NCBI GenBank assembly: GCA_963593905.1
Contig: CAVBBL010000001.1
Location: 139,640-203,639, forward strand
Direction of reading: 5' to 3'
Source of the DNA: CAG-791 sp963593905
GTDB taxonomy: Bacteria; Bacillota; Clostridia; Lachnospirales; Lachnospiraceae
DNA: 64,000 nucleotides
The translations under genes and the position numbers were made by a program. Positions 57,301-64,000 of this stretch are shown here, piece after piece. The stretch's first letter is position 1, and the number at the start of each line of letters is the position of its first letter. The notes below the pieces were generated by a model. The model was not told the origin of the DNA, made no database searches, and was given only the letters and a program-made list of their open reading frames with translations.

Positions 57301-60300
57301 AGGGACGGCTCTTCGCTGTACGGTGCGGATAATCTGATGAAATTTGATGATAAAGGAATGAAGCCGATTATTGATTCCAGTGTGCTGTCTAAATATGCAG
57401 AAAACGGAGGAGAGCACAATGCAGAGTATATAAAGGGCGTCACCCACACCACTTTGTATGCGGCCAAAAAAGACGGAACAGGATGGAACTCCGATGAGGA
57501 GATGGCAGCGGCAGGCATTGAGGATATGCGATATTATGCTTCTCTGGAAGAACTGCAAAAAAGCGGAGCCGTCTGCACCGGTGTGCTGCAGCAGGTCAGG
57601 ACCGACAATCCCTTGCCGGGAAGCCGTATCTGTCTGACGGGAGTACTCTTTGAGGCTACAAAAAACAGTTCCATGGCTGGAAAAGTGTGTCAGACAGTGG
57701 AACGATCTAATGTATATATGGGAACAGCCAAGGAGTACAAAGGAAAAATACCTTCCATTCTGGATTGGCAAAACAAGGGAGCTGTCATGCCCGCGGCTAC
57801 CCTTTTCAACTGGACGCCCACGGACTATGTCAAGGCAAAATGGGAAAATGGTCGCTACGTAGGAGGAGACAACACGGTCGCTGATAATGGCGACAGTCTT
57901 TATCTGATGACCTATAAAGCGAAGATCGCTAAAACAATTTCCCAGATCTCGGCCGGACAGAGTAAGAGTGTCTATGATCTGGACAATGGACAGACAATCG
58001 TGGATATCTGTCTGCAGCCTTCTATGGATACCTACCTGAGTGCCGGCGCACTGCAGTCGACTGTCATGACCATTACGGACGTGATTCCCAAAGGGCTTTC
58101 CTATAATGGCGATGCTGTTTACGGCGGCACTTATAAAGAGGCGTCGAAGGAAGGGAGCCATGGCAGCGTGGAGGGAGGCGAGAAGATCACTCCTGCCATC
58201 ACCCAGAATGAAAAGGGAGAGACGGTCCTCACCTTTACTGTAAAAAATGTTCCTGTTTCCGCAGATTTGCCGGATATCTATTACAGTGTCACCATTGACA
58301 GAACACAGGCGGATAATGGCAAGTATTATTCTTCTGCCGCATCCATCAAGACGACAGAGGACCAAAGAGAAGCAGATATTACCCTGAAAAATATGTCCGC
58401 TGCAGGCTTTCGGGTGGTAAAGCTCTCCGGACTGTCCATACGCAAGGAGGCAGATGTCTATTATAACAATTTAGGAGAGGACATTGGCTTTACCCTGCAA
58501 TGGCAGAACTTCACCAAGAATGATGTGCAGAATCTGATCATGACGGATACCATGCCTTTTTCAGGGGACAGCGCTGGCAGCAGCTACAACGGAAATCTTC
58601 AGATCCGTGAATTAAAGCTCGGTATAACAGGCACAGGAAAGCTCTCAGATTACCAGCTTTACTATACACAGGATCAGGAAATGAAGGGAAAGGTCTCCGG
58701 TGACCTGACGGCCGACGAGGTGAGAAAGAACTGGAAAAAAGTTCAGATTCTGGAAGATGGTTCTGTAAAGGATATGGAAGGAAAAACGCCGGCAGTATGG
58801 TGTGTATTGGGAAATCTGTCTTCCGGCACTTCACTGAAAGCACATATTCTCTTAAAGGCAGAGGGCGCTAAGGCAGGGGATGTATATGTCAACACAATTT
58901 CCGTGATGAACAGCTCTAATACAGCCAGGGCTGTCTATATTAACCGCAGTCTCTCGGGAAGAGCCTGGCTTGATGTGAACAAAGACGGACAAAGGCAGAA
59001 TACGGAAAAGCTTCTGCAGGGCGTGCAGGTGACACTGTATCCTAAGGATGATCATACAACGCCGATTCGTTCTCTCGGCAATGTAATCTGTACCACCAAA
59101 ACCAATCGAAACGGCTATTACAGCTTTACGAATCTGCCGGCAGGCGACTTTGATATTGTGTTTTCCGGCAATCAGGACTTTTCCGTTTCTCAGTACAGAG
59201 GGACAATCTGTAAGGCGGACAATGTGCCGGAGAATAGTAACAGTGACGCTGTAGAAATCTGCAAGGACGGCATTTTGCAGGAAGCGCAGATCAAAGGCGT
59301 AAATATGCCCCGGAATGGAGAGGACGGCAGCGTATACATTTCCCTGCGTGATCTGGATGCCGGTTTTTATAAATCCATAGAGGCACAAAAGGAGGTCCTT
59401 GATTTGGAAGGCAACAATATAAATGAAAAAATCATCGGAAAGGGGACAGTCTTTACCTATCAGCTGCGTTATAAGGTCAGCGCAGACAGAAAGACGACAC
59501 TGTTTGATCAGCTGCCGCAGGGATTGGAGTATGTCTCCTCTAAAGACAGCGTAATCGTCATTGGAGATGAAGAAACCAGAAAAAAATACGAAGAGAAATA
59601 TGTAGACAGAGGATATGCATCCATACCGGACGGCTATCATTTGAACACGCCGATCATAGTGGCGCTGGATCAAAGTAAAAAAGATGAATGGAAAAATATT
59701 TCCTTTAAAGTCAGGGTAAAGGACGATATCGCTGTCAGCCGTATTGTCAACAGTGCCCTTGTGTGCGTCTCCGGCGTGGGAGAAGAGGTAACCAATGTGG
59801 TGCGCAATCCTCTTTTAAAGGATCCGCAGAAGCAGGTGACTATCACCGACGGTACCCGGATCGATCAACAGGTGGTGAAAGAAGGAACAACCCTTATCTA
59901 TCGCATTACTGTGGAAAATCCCACAGTTAATACAAAAAAATACGTAGTAACGGATGAAGTGCCGGCACAGACAGAATTTGTCTCAGCCCAGGAACAGGGC
60001 ATCTTTAAGGATGGGATAGTCAGATGGGAAGGCACACTGTCAGGAAAAGAGCAAAAGACTTTAAGCTTCCAGGTAAAGGTGCGAGAGAATACAGAGGATA
60101 CCTTGATCCGAAACCAGGCCAAGGCTACCGTTGATCTGGCCGAGGAGCCCACCAATACCACAGATAATTATATTTTCCGGGAAGTACGAAAAGAAGTGCT
60201 GGACGAAAACGGAAAGTCCCTGGAAGGTAAGATTTTAAAGAGCGGCGATACTTTCCTTTATAAGATTTCTTTTTACAATCCTGCGCCTACCGAAAAGAAA

Positions 60301-61164
60301 GTGCAAATCACGGATACAATTCCGGCAGAGCTTGCCTTTGTGGAGGCCTCTTCCAAGGGAACGTATCAGGACGGCACTGTGCATTATAATGTCATCGCTC
60401 CGGGCAGTGCCTGGAGTTATGTGACCATGAAGGTGCGTGTAAAGGAAGAAGCAAAAGGGAAAAAACTGGTTAATACCGCGGAAGTCAGCATTGATCAGGC
60501 AAAGCTTACCACCAATGAGGTGACGGTCTATGTTTTGCCGGATTCTATCAAGCAGGTAACGGACAATGAGGGAAAGGATATAAACGGCGGCACTCTTTAC
60601 TGGGATCACACGGCGCAATTCCAGATCACTTACGAGAACCCGGCGGATGAGGTGAGGACCATCGTGATTCGGGATGACGTAACAGAATTGGAAAAGACAG
60701 CCCGCATTACAGAAATCGGACAGGGAGGCGTCAAAAAGGACGGCGTGATCATCTGGACCTTGAAGGAGGTGGCACCTCATGCAAAGGGAAGAGTTGCCTT
60801 TACTATTGCGGCCAAGGACACACCGGTACAAAGAGAGCTTACCAATATAGCAGAAGTGACTGTGGATGAAACCACGATCACAACCAACAAAGTACTTTTA
60901 CAGATTCCGGAAAATTCCAGCTTCGGCTTTGTGCCTGAAGAAGAGACAGGAGCAGGGAAACAGGAGGAGAGGAAAGAGAATACCGGAAAAGAAAGCAAGC
61001 CGGACGTGCAGGAAAATATGACAGCACAGACCACGGATCACAATGGCGGTTTACAAACGGGCGATGCGTCAGACCTACTTAGAAATTTGGGCATCCTTCT
61101 GACATCTGTTGCAATTTCCTGCGGTGCCGCGGCGGCATTGATCTACAGAAGAAAAACAAAATAA
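54370..61164 (+). CDS. Large cell-wall-anchored surface protein
   Basis: 2264 residues. Signal peptide 1 to about 31 (KKHHR, hydrophobic core, cleavage after ALAA). Ser/Thr/Asn/Gly-rich stalk to about 230 with GN(N/S)TT-type repeats. Large unassigned region (about 240-1525) with beta-rich, adhesin-like character. SdrD-B/Cna-B-like domain (about 1527-1625: LSGRAWLDVNKDGQRQN..NRNGYYSFTNLPAGDFDI). Four DUF11/isopeptide-type repeats, starting near 1675, 1822, 1942 and 2061 (K(E/Q)V..DxxG). Acidic linker, sorting signal LQTGD at 2228-2232, membrane helix and RRKTK tail. It is probably linked to peptidoglycan by a sortase that accepts Gln at position 2. It splits rng from rplU. Confidence 0.88.
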   Translation: MKKHHRSLFIFFMASFLALSQVTAAGTALAAQSVYGSNITALQTEKTETDESTNSSENIKIATAAETAAEISTVEDKNIITSVDTGISTDAGIGTDKGISTDSSTGADGAVNQNASENAGTGKSNTAATGDEAKSSTDSEKGSASAEGKSERDSDDGETNDKASDNNATGNNTTGNNTTGNSTAGNNTTENSAAGNSTTGNSATENTTAGNSASNQTDKENNEQASAADTLTKEESGKEEIIFSGIDRVVGLIPGEKISLLDGVSAMRGDEVLTVRVINIVATGDSDFTYSDQMKELEETREGASYRITYGAYDDEDTLLQTAQKVLEMRVGKQELAVKYAEEDYLFSFSGTSKTSILKNTAYDCLHAVSLNVERRDKDKEITEEEISNFEIEVTDIRSSWPEFVYQQGDTGFVSCDQYGATYEITYGVRNVSTDAMVKDLSAKKIVVVGKPTGTLPLLDNDDEYIKTFALKSMEDGSGPFDENDAPGNDSSDHNRIVRSYDSITYTLAVTSEGYTPDAYYKKGYIHFRFELPASSEQVQFDTGSMGWMTSGTGTDYDYKLIEEERDGQKVQVLSASKFLDPEEAGISNALPVIEQTVNVTLLVAGMKNADVIEPEFYAWMDHNTQEGICQEHDREEIVHVKPESVTVSAAPSYNIKIENGSEPAASVFNFNKGTENAPNKGKGEKSGALFQYGISLELLNTGDENKGLRGIEMPQGEITFDIALGSSYRYGNEGLVTSLEQDERYRPLLWAAGANTNSTSGSMGRDVSEDGYFIENVITISPSNTGHHTYNSCKGGNWKVVQEGNTLHVTVSDYEIDPWDFPYQHCYGDRFGSKYYSKDLYQKGPQYINVGIFSVGQFYIMVPFGENQDYLAEKYEVGSVYLHMQTTNLQARSVSGQKATEQAKKDDDSISESYGLRRKGNYDNYISYTDALNLSKYSCLHPYVDVDGSNAKCGNGRDAVALGQRFTISFGCHVVNRDGSSLYGADNLMKFDDKGMKPIIDSSVLSKYAENGGEHNAEYIKGVTHTTLYAAKKDGTGWNSDEEMAAAGIEDMRYYASLEELQKSGAVCTGVLQQVRTDNPLPGSRICLTGVLFEATKNSSMAGKVCQTVERSNVYMGTAKEYKGKIPSILDWQNKGAVMPAATLFNWTPTDYVKAKWENGRYVGGDNTVADNGDSLYLMTYKAKIAKTISQISAGQSKSVYDLDNGQTIVDICLQPSMDTYLSAGALQSTVMTITDVIPKGLSYNGDAVYGGTYKEASKEGSHGSVEGGEKITPAITQNEKGETVLTFTVKNVPVSADLPDIYYSVTIDRTQADNGKYYSSAASIKTTEDQREADITLKNMSAAGFRVVKLSGLSIRKEADVYYNNLGEDIGFTLQWQNFTKNDVQNLIMTDTMPFSGDSAGSSYNGNLQIRELKLGITGTGKLSDYQLYYTQDQEMKGKVSGDLTADEVRKNWKKVQILEDGSVKDMEGKTPAVWCVLGNLSSGTSLKAHILLKAEGAKAGDVYVNTISVMNSSNTARAVYINRSLSGRAWLDVNKDGQRQNTEKLLQGVQVTLYPKDDHTTPIRSLGNVICTTKTNRNGYYSFTNLPAGDFDIVFSGNQDFSVSQYRGTICKADNVPENSNSDAVEICKDGILQEAQIKGVNMPRNGEDGSVYISLRDLDAGFYKSIEAQKEVLDLEGNNINEKIIGKGTVFTYQLRYKVSADRKTTLFDQLPQGLEYVSSKDSVIVIGDEETRKKYEEKYVDRGYASIPDGYHLNTPIIVALDQSKKDEWKNISFKVRVKDDIAVSRIVNSALVCVSGVGEEVTNVVRNPLLKDPQKQVTITDGTRIDQQVVKEGTTLIYRITVENPTVNTKKYVVTDEVPAQTEFVSAQEQGIFKDGIVRWEGTLSGKEQKTLSFQVKVRENTEDTLIRNQAKATVDLAEEPTNTTDNYIFREVRKEVLDENGKSLEGKILKSGDTFLYKISFYNPAPTEKKVQITDTIPAELAFVEASSKGTYQDGTVHYNVIAPGSAWSYVTMKVRVKEEAKGKKLVNTAEVSIDQAKLTTNEVTVYVLPDSIKQVTDNEGKDINGGTLYWDHTAQFQITYENPADEVRTIVIRDDVTELEKTARITEIGQGGVKKDGVIIWTLKEVAPHAKGRVAFTIAAKDTPVQRELTNIAEVTVDETTITTNKVLLQIPENSSFGFVPEEETGAGKQEERKENTGKESKPDVQENMTAQTTDHNGGLQTGDASDLLRNLGILLTSVAISCGAAAALIYRRKTK
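54871..55013 (+). repeat. 15-bp tandem repeats in the surface protein stalk
   Basis: About nine to ten imperfect 15-base units of the type ACAACAGGAAATAAT, encoding TTGNN, TAGNN and TTENS variants. A related shorter array just upstream (about 54600-54690) encodes GISTDAGIGTDKGISTD. Copy number may vary between strains. Confidence 0.8.
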
Positions 61165-61194
61165 ACGTGTGGAACAGACGAGCAGAATGAATGA

Positions 61195-61346
61195 GTGAAA
61201 TTGCAAAAGTCTTATAATTAATGAGCGTACCATTGATGAATCGTAATTATAAAAGCCGTATAATTGATGACTGAAATTACAAAAGCGTTATAATAGACGA
61301 GACAAATTAAAAAGCTCTATAATTGATGAACAAAATTGCAGGAGCC
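61195..61346 (+). repeat. Degenerate 31-bp direct repeats before the rplU promoter
   Basis: Four and a half imperfect units of the form AAATTACAAAAGC..TATAATTGATGA (starting near 61199, 61243, 61273 and 61306, with a partial unit near 61331). Each unit contains a TATAAT-like word. They lie between the surface protein gene and the rplU promoter; no coding potential. Confidence 0.65.
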
Positions 61347-61349
61347 TCC

Positions 61350-61378
61350 TTGACAAGCGTGGAAACAAATGCTATGTT
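61350..61378 (+). promoter_or_regulatory. Promoter of rplU-prp-rpmA
   Basis: TTGACA (61350-61355), 17-base spacer, TATGTT (61373-61378). The transcript would start near 61385. Confidence 0.65.
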
Positions 61379-61384
61379 TATCAA

Positions 61385-61537
61385 GTATGTGCCGCATGAT
61401 GAGGTAGTTGTGTCAGCGCAGCAGCGTATGATGCATGAACGGCAGGAGCTGCCCGGTACTTACAGTTCCCCGTGAAAGTGCGAAGGAAGGATTCGTCACC
61501 ACAATCAGCGAGTATTGATAAGAAGGAGGTACCTTAT
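61385..61537 (+). other. Leader of the rplU operon
   Basis: About 150 bases with a CGGCAG-GAG-CTGCCCG hairpin (near 61440-61456) and the AAGGAGG SD at its end. Ribosomal protein operons of Firmicutes often have an L21 leader RNA here that binds L21. I cannot confirm its consensus from memory, so this is a candidate regulatory leader only. Confidence 0.4.
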
Positions 61538-61843
61538 ATGTACGCGATTATTGCAACAGGCGGAAAGCAGTACAAAGTTTCCGAGGGCGACGTCATCGAT
61601 GTAGAAAAGCTGGCTGTAGAGGCTGGAGAGAACGTGACTTTTGATCAGGTTCTTGCAATCGGAGGAGATTCTCTGAAGGTTGCCGGCGACGTTGCAGGTG
61701 CTACTGTAACCGGTACGGTTATGGAGCAGGGCAAGGCAAAGAAGGTAATCGTTTACAAGTATAAGAGCAAGACCGGCTATCACAAGAAGAATGGCCACAG
61801 ACAGCTCTTTACACGTGTAAAGATCGACAAGATCAACGGCTAA
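61538..61843 (+). CDS. rplU: 50S ribosomal protein L21
   Basis: 101 residues: MYAIIATGGKQYKVSEGDVIDVEKL, then VTGTVMEQGKAKKVIVYKYKSKTGYHKKNGHRQ, the L21 signature near the C-terminus. AAGGAGG precedes the ATG at 61538; the frame is open from 61472 but that part is leader. First gene of the rplU-prp-rpmA unit. Confidence 0.97.
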   Translation: MYAIIATGGKQYKVSEGDVIDVEKLAVEAGENVTFDQVLAIGGDSLKVAGDVAGATVTGTVMEQGKAKKVIVYKYKSKTGYHKKNGHRQLFTRVKIDKING

Positions 61844-61876
61844 CCCATTAACGAATCATAACAACAGGACAGAGCA

Positions 61877-62206
61877 TTGACAAGAGTTACCATCTGCAGG
61901 GATAAAAGAGGAAACTTTCAGTCCTTCACCTGTGAAGGACATGCAGGTTATGCACAGGAAGGTGAGGACGTGGTTTGTGCCGGTGTCTCGGCTATAGTCA
62001 TTAACACCATCAACTGCCTGACGGACCTGCTTGGGGAAAATGTACAGTGCGGTTATGATGAAGAGGACGGGTATATCACCTGTGTTTTTCAGAATACTCC
62101 GCAGGAAAGGGCATCTTTTCTGATAGAGTGCATGATCCACGGACTTTCCTGGATTCAGCAGCAGTACGGTAAAGATTATCTTGTCTATGAAATCAAGGAG
62201 GTATAA
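61877..62206 (+). CDS. prp: Ribosomal-processing cysteine protease Prp
   Basis: 109-residue protease (YsxB family) that removes the N-terminal extension of L27. The catalytic His and Cys are in GHAGYAQEGEDVVCAGVSAI. The start is TTG 61877 with AGGAC upstream. Its substrate is encoded 4 bases downstream and carries the cleavage site. Confidence 0.92.
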   Translation: MTRVTICRDKRGNFQSFTCEGHAGYAQEGEDVVCAGVSAIVINTINCLTDLLGENVQCGYDEEDGYITCVFQNTPQERASFLIECMIHGLSWIQQQYGKDYLVYEIKEV

Positions 62207-62209
62207 TCC

Positions 62210-62494
62210 ATGTTAAACTTAAACCTTCAATTCTTTGCTCATAAAAAGGGAATGGGCTCCACCAAGAACGGCCGTGATTCCAATTCCAAGAGACTGGGCG
62301 CAAAGAGAGCTGACGGACAGTTTGTAAAGGCTGGCAACATTTTATACAGACAGCGTGGCACACACATTCATCCCGGTGTTAATGTAGGCATCGGCGGTGA
62401 TGACACTCTGTTTGCAACTGCAGATGGCATTCTTCGCTTTGAGCGTGTCGGTAAGGACAAGACCAGAGCAAGCGTTCATCCGGTTGAGCAGTAA
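62210..62494 (+). CDS. rpmA: 50S ribosomal protein L27 with cleavable N-terminus
   Basis: 94 residues. The N-terminal MLNLNLQFFAHKKG is the Firmicute-type extension; by family knowledge Prp cuts after LQFF so that mature L27 starts AHKKG and reaches the peptidyl transferase centre. The KNGRDSNSKRLGAKRADGQ and GNILYRQRGTHIHPG segments are typical. SD AAGGAGG. Confidence 0.97.
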   Translation: MLNLNLQFFAHKKGMGSTKNGRDSNSKRLGAKRADGQFVKAGNILYRQRGTHIHPGVNVGIGGDDTLFATADGILRFERVGKDKTRASVHPVEQ

Positions 62495-62554
62495 AATTTG
62501 ATGCAGTCATGCTTGACCTTTATGGCTGAGCTTCTGTACAAAATGGTATTTGAC

Positions 62555-62593
62555 AAGGCTTCAGGCAGGTAACTGTTTGAAGCCTTCTTTTTT
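62555..62593 (+). terminator. Terminator after rpmA
   Basis: AAGGCTTCA (62555-62563) / TGAAGCCTT (62578-62586), followed by C and seven Ts. It lies only 16 bases before the obgE start, so obgE depends on read-through or on a promoter upstream of the hairpin. Confidence 0.8.
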
Positions 62594-62609
62594 AGACAGG
62601 TGAGTGCCT

Positions 62610-63911
62610 ATGTTTACAGATAAAGCGAAGATCATTGTCAGTTCCGGCAAAGGTGGCGATGGTCACGTCTCATTTCGAAGAGAAAAATATGTTCCTGCCG
62701 GCGGACCGGACGGCGGTGACGGCGGCAATGGCGGCGATGTGATCCTGGAAGTGGATGAAGGATTAAATACGTTGGTGGATTTCCGCCACGTGCGCAAGTA
62801 CGCTGCTCAGAATGGAGAAAACGGCGGCAAGAAACGTATGAGCGGCAAGCAGGGTGAGAGTATCACCTTGAAGGTGCCGGAAGGAACGGTGGTGAAGGAA
62901 GCTGCAACCGGCAAGGTGATCATTGATATGTCCGGCGATCATCGCCGTTATGTACTTTTAAAGGGCGGCCACGGCGGCAACGGCAATCAGCATTATGCTA
63001 CCAGCACCATGCAGGCACCCAAGTATGCCCAGCCGGGACAGCCTGCGAGAACAATCGAACTGCAGCTGGAATTAAAGGTGATTGCTGATGTGGGATTGGT
63101 CGGATTTCCTAATGTGGGCAAATCCACCCTTCTTTCCATGGTCAGCAATGCAAAACCTAAGATTGCCAATTATCATTTCACCACTCTTTCGCCCATTCTG
63201 GGAGTAGTAGATCTGCCCACCGGCGGTGGTTTTGTGATGGCAGATATTCCCGGTCTCATTGAAGGGGCGGCAGAGGGTGTCGGCTTAGGACATGAGTTCC
63301 TGGCACATATTGAGCGCACCAAGGTACTGGTACATGTGGTGGATGCATCCGGCTCAGAGGGCAGAGATCCCTTAGAGGATATCGAAGCGATCAACAAAGA
63401 ACTGGAGGCTTACAACGCTGATCTGACTCACAAAAAGCAGTTCATCGCTGCGAACAAAGTGGATCTGATTCAGACCGAGGAAGGCAAGGAGACACTTCAG
63501 AAGATACACACCATCTATGAAGCTATGGGCATTCCGGTATTTGAGATTTCTGCAGCAACAGGGCAGGGTATTAAGGAACTTCTCTATGCGGTCAATGATG
63601 CGCTCCAGGAAATGCCGAAGGACACCTTTGTATTTGAACAGGAATTTGATCCAGAGACAGAACTTTCCGGAGACGAAGGTGAAGCGCCTTATACCATTAC
63701 TTACAATGCCAAGGCAAATGAGTATGTGGTGGAAGGACCCAAGATTGAGAAGATGCTCACATTTACCAATCTGGAATCCGAAAAGGGTTTTGCTTTCTTC
63801 CAGAATTTTATGAAGGAGAACCTGATTCTGGAAGAACTGAAAAAGAAGGGCATTCAGGAAGGGGATACCGTTCGCCTTTATGGACACAGCTTCGAGTATT
63901 ATGATGAGTAA
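62610..63911 (+). CDS. obgE: GTPase Obg (CgtA)
   Basis: 433-residue GTPase of 50S assembly and stress control. A glycine-rich Obg fold (1 to about 158: SGKGGDGHVSFRREKYVPAGGPDGGDGG) is followed by the G domain with Walker A GFPNVGKST from about 165, DIPGLIEGAAEGVGLG, NKVD and the C-terminal OCT domain (TITYNAKANEYVVEGPKIEKM). The ATG at 62610 after AGGTGA was chosen; a GTG at 62604 is possible. Usual neighbour of rpmA. Confidence 0.95.
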   Translation: MFTDKAKIIVSSGKGGDGHVSFRREKYVPAGGPDGGDGGNGGDVILEVDEGLNTLVDFRHVRKYAAQNGENGGKKRMSGKQGESITLKVPEGTVVKEAATGKVIIDMSGDHRRYVLLKGGHGGNGNQHYATSTMQAPKYAQPGQPARTIELQLELKVIADVGLVGFPNVGKSTLLSMVSNAKPKIANYHFTTLSPILGVVDLPTGGGFVMADIPGLIEGAAEGVGLGHEFLAHIERTKVLVHVVDASGSEGRDPLEDIEAINKELEAYNADLTHKKQFIAANKVDLIQTEEGKETLQKIHTIYEAMGIPVFEISAATGQGIKELLYAVNDALQEMPKDTFVFEQEFDPETELSGDEGEAPYTITYNAKANEYVVEGPKIEKMLTFTNLESEKGFAFFQNFMKENLILEELKKKGIQEGDTVRLYGHSFEYYDE

Positions 63912-64000
63912 ATGACAAAAAATAACGGATGTTATTTTTTGTCATTGCAGAATCGTATCGGAGAATTCGCCTGCGCGAAATTCTCCTCACGCTGCCGCAG
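63911..64000 (+). repeat. Modular hairpin element at the right edge (partial)
   Basis: A perfect 16-bp hairpin (63911-63926 with 63931-63946, loop GGAT) starts at the last base of obgE. ATCGTATCG follows, then the core hairpin (63961-63985, arms as before atpD with one extra A), then the beginning of an end module (CTGCCGCAG). By comparison with the atpD copy, the next gene should start within about 30-50 bases beyond the window. Confidence 0.8.

Noticed and set aside
1..64000. Insertion sequences, prophage or integrase genes behind the hairpin elements
   Set aside because: No transposase, integrase or terminal inverted repeat with coding content was seen; the elements are short and non-coding.

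Overview
The window looks like a core-chromosome segment of a clostridial Firmicute, most probably a Lachnospiraceae member. Evidence from the sequence: strong AGGAGG-type Shine-Dalgarno (SD) sites, TTGACA/TATAAT promoters, L27 with a Prp-cleavable leader next to prp, short-form HisG with HisZ, a GerW/YtfJ sporulation gene, an Asp23-DhaL kinase pair, and the ruvAB-zapA-U32-SEDS-PBP order. No rRNA, tRNA, insertion sequence, prophage or CRISPR array was seen. Almost all genes are on the + strand; only a partial prs-like gene (left edge) and a histidine phosphatase are on the - strand.

Layout: 1-5.1 kb holds prs (partial, -), der, plsY, gpsA and tyrS. 5.2-12.1 kb is a complete F1Fo ATP synthase operon, atpB-E-F-(H+A)-G-D-C, in which delta and alpha form one continuous reading frame. 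12.1-18.5 kb is branched-chain amino acid synthesis: ilvB, two different ACT-domain small subunits, ilvC, leuC, leuD. 18.5-31.2 kb holds a histidine phosphatase, a TPR protein, ruvAB, zapA, a U32 protein, a SEDS protein with a repeat-rich tail, its partner PBP, two little-known genes and gerW/ytfJ. 31.2-46.8 kb holds a QueT-type transporter behind a structured leader, rpmB, asp23, a FakA-like kinase, recG, degV (FakB-like), a second type IIA topoisomerase pair, rsmD, coaD, a coiled-coil protein, an RluD-family synthase and recU. 47-52.5 kb is a histidine cluster, hisZ-G-D-B-(HisF-like+I+E). 52.5-64 kb is rng, a 2264-residue cell-wall surface protein, then rplU-prp-rpmA-obgE.

The most unusual non-coding feature is a dispersed family of modular hairpin elements between genes (before plsY, atpD, ruvB, degV, recU and hisB, after recU, and at the right edge). 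Each carries variable-stem hairpins, often with an NGAT loop; many also carry a conserved core with arms GAGAATTCGC/GCGAATTCTC. Most end in a small hairpin followed by the SD of the next gene. At several loci a second copy of the SD segment lies upstream of the hairpins, as if the element had inserted between SD and start codon and duplicated the SD. Stem changes are compensated between copies, which argues for RNA-level structure.

Other points of note are the delta-alpha fusion, a HisF-like barrel lacking its catalytic aspartates fused to HisIE, a terminator with a possible antiterminator directly before leuC, and a large surface-protein gene behind a 10-T tract, sitting inside the usually compact rng-rplU-prp-rpmA region.
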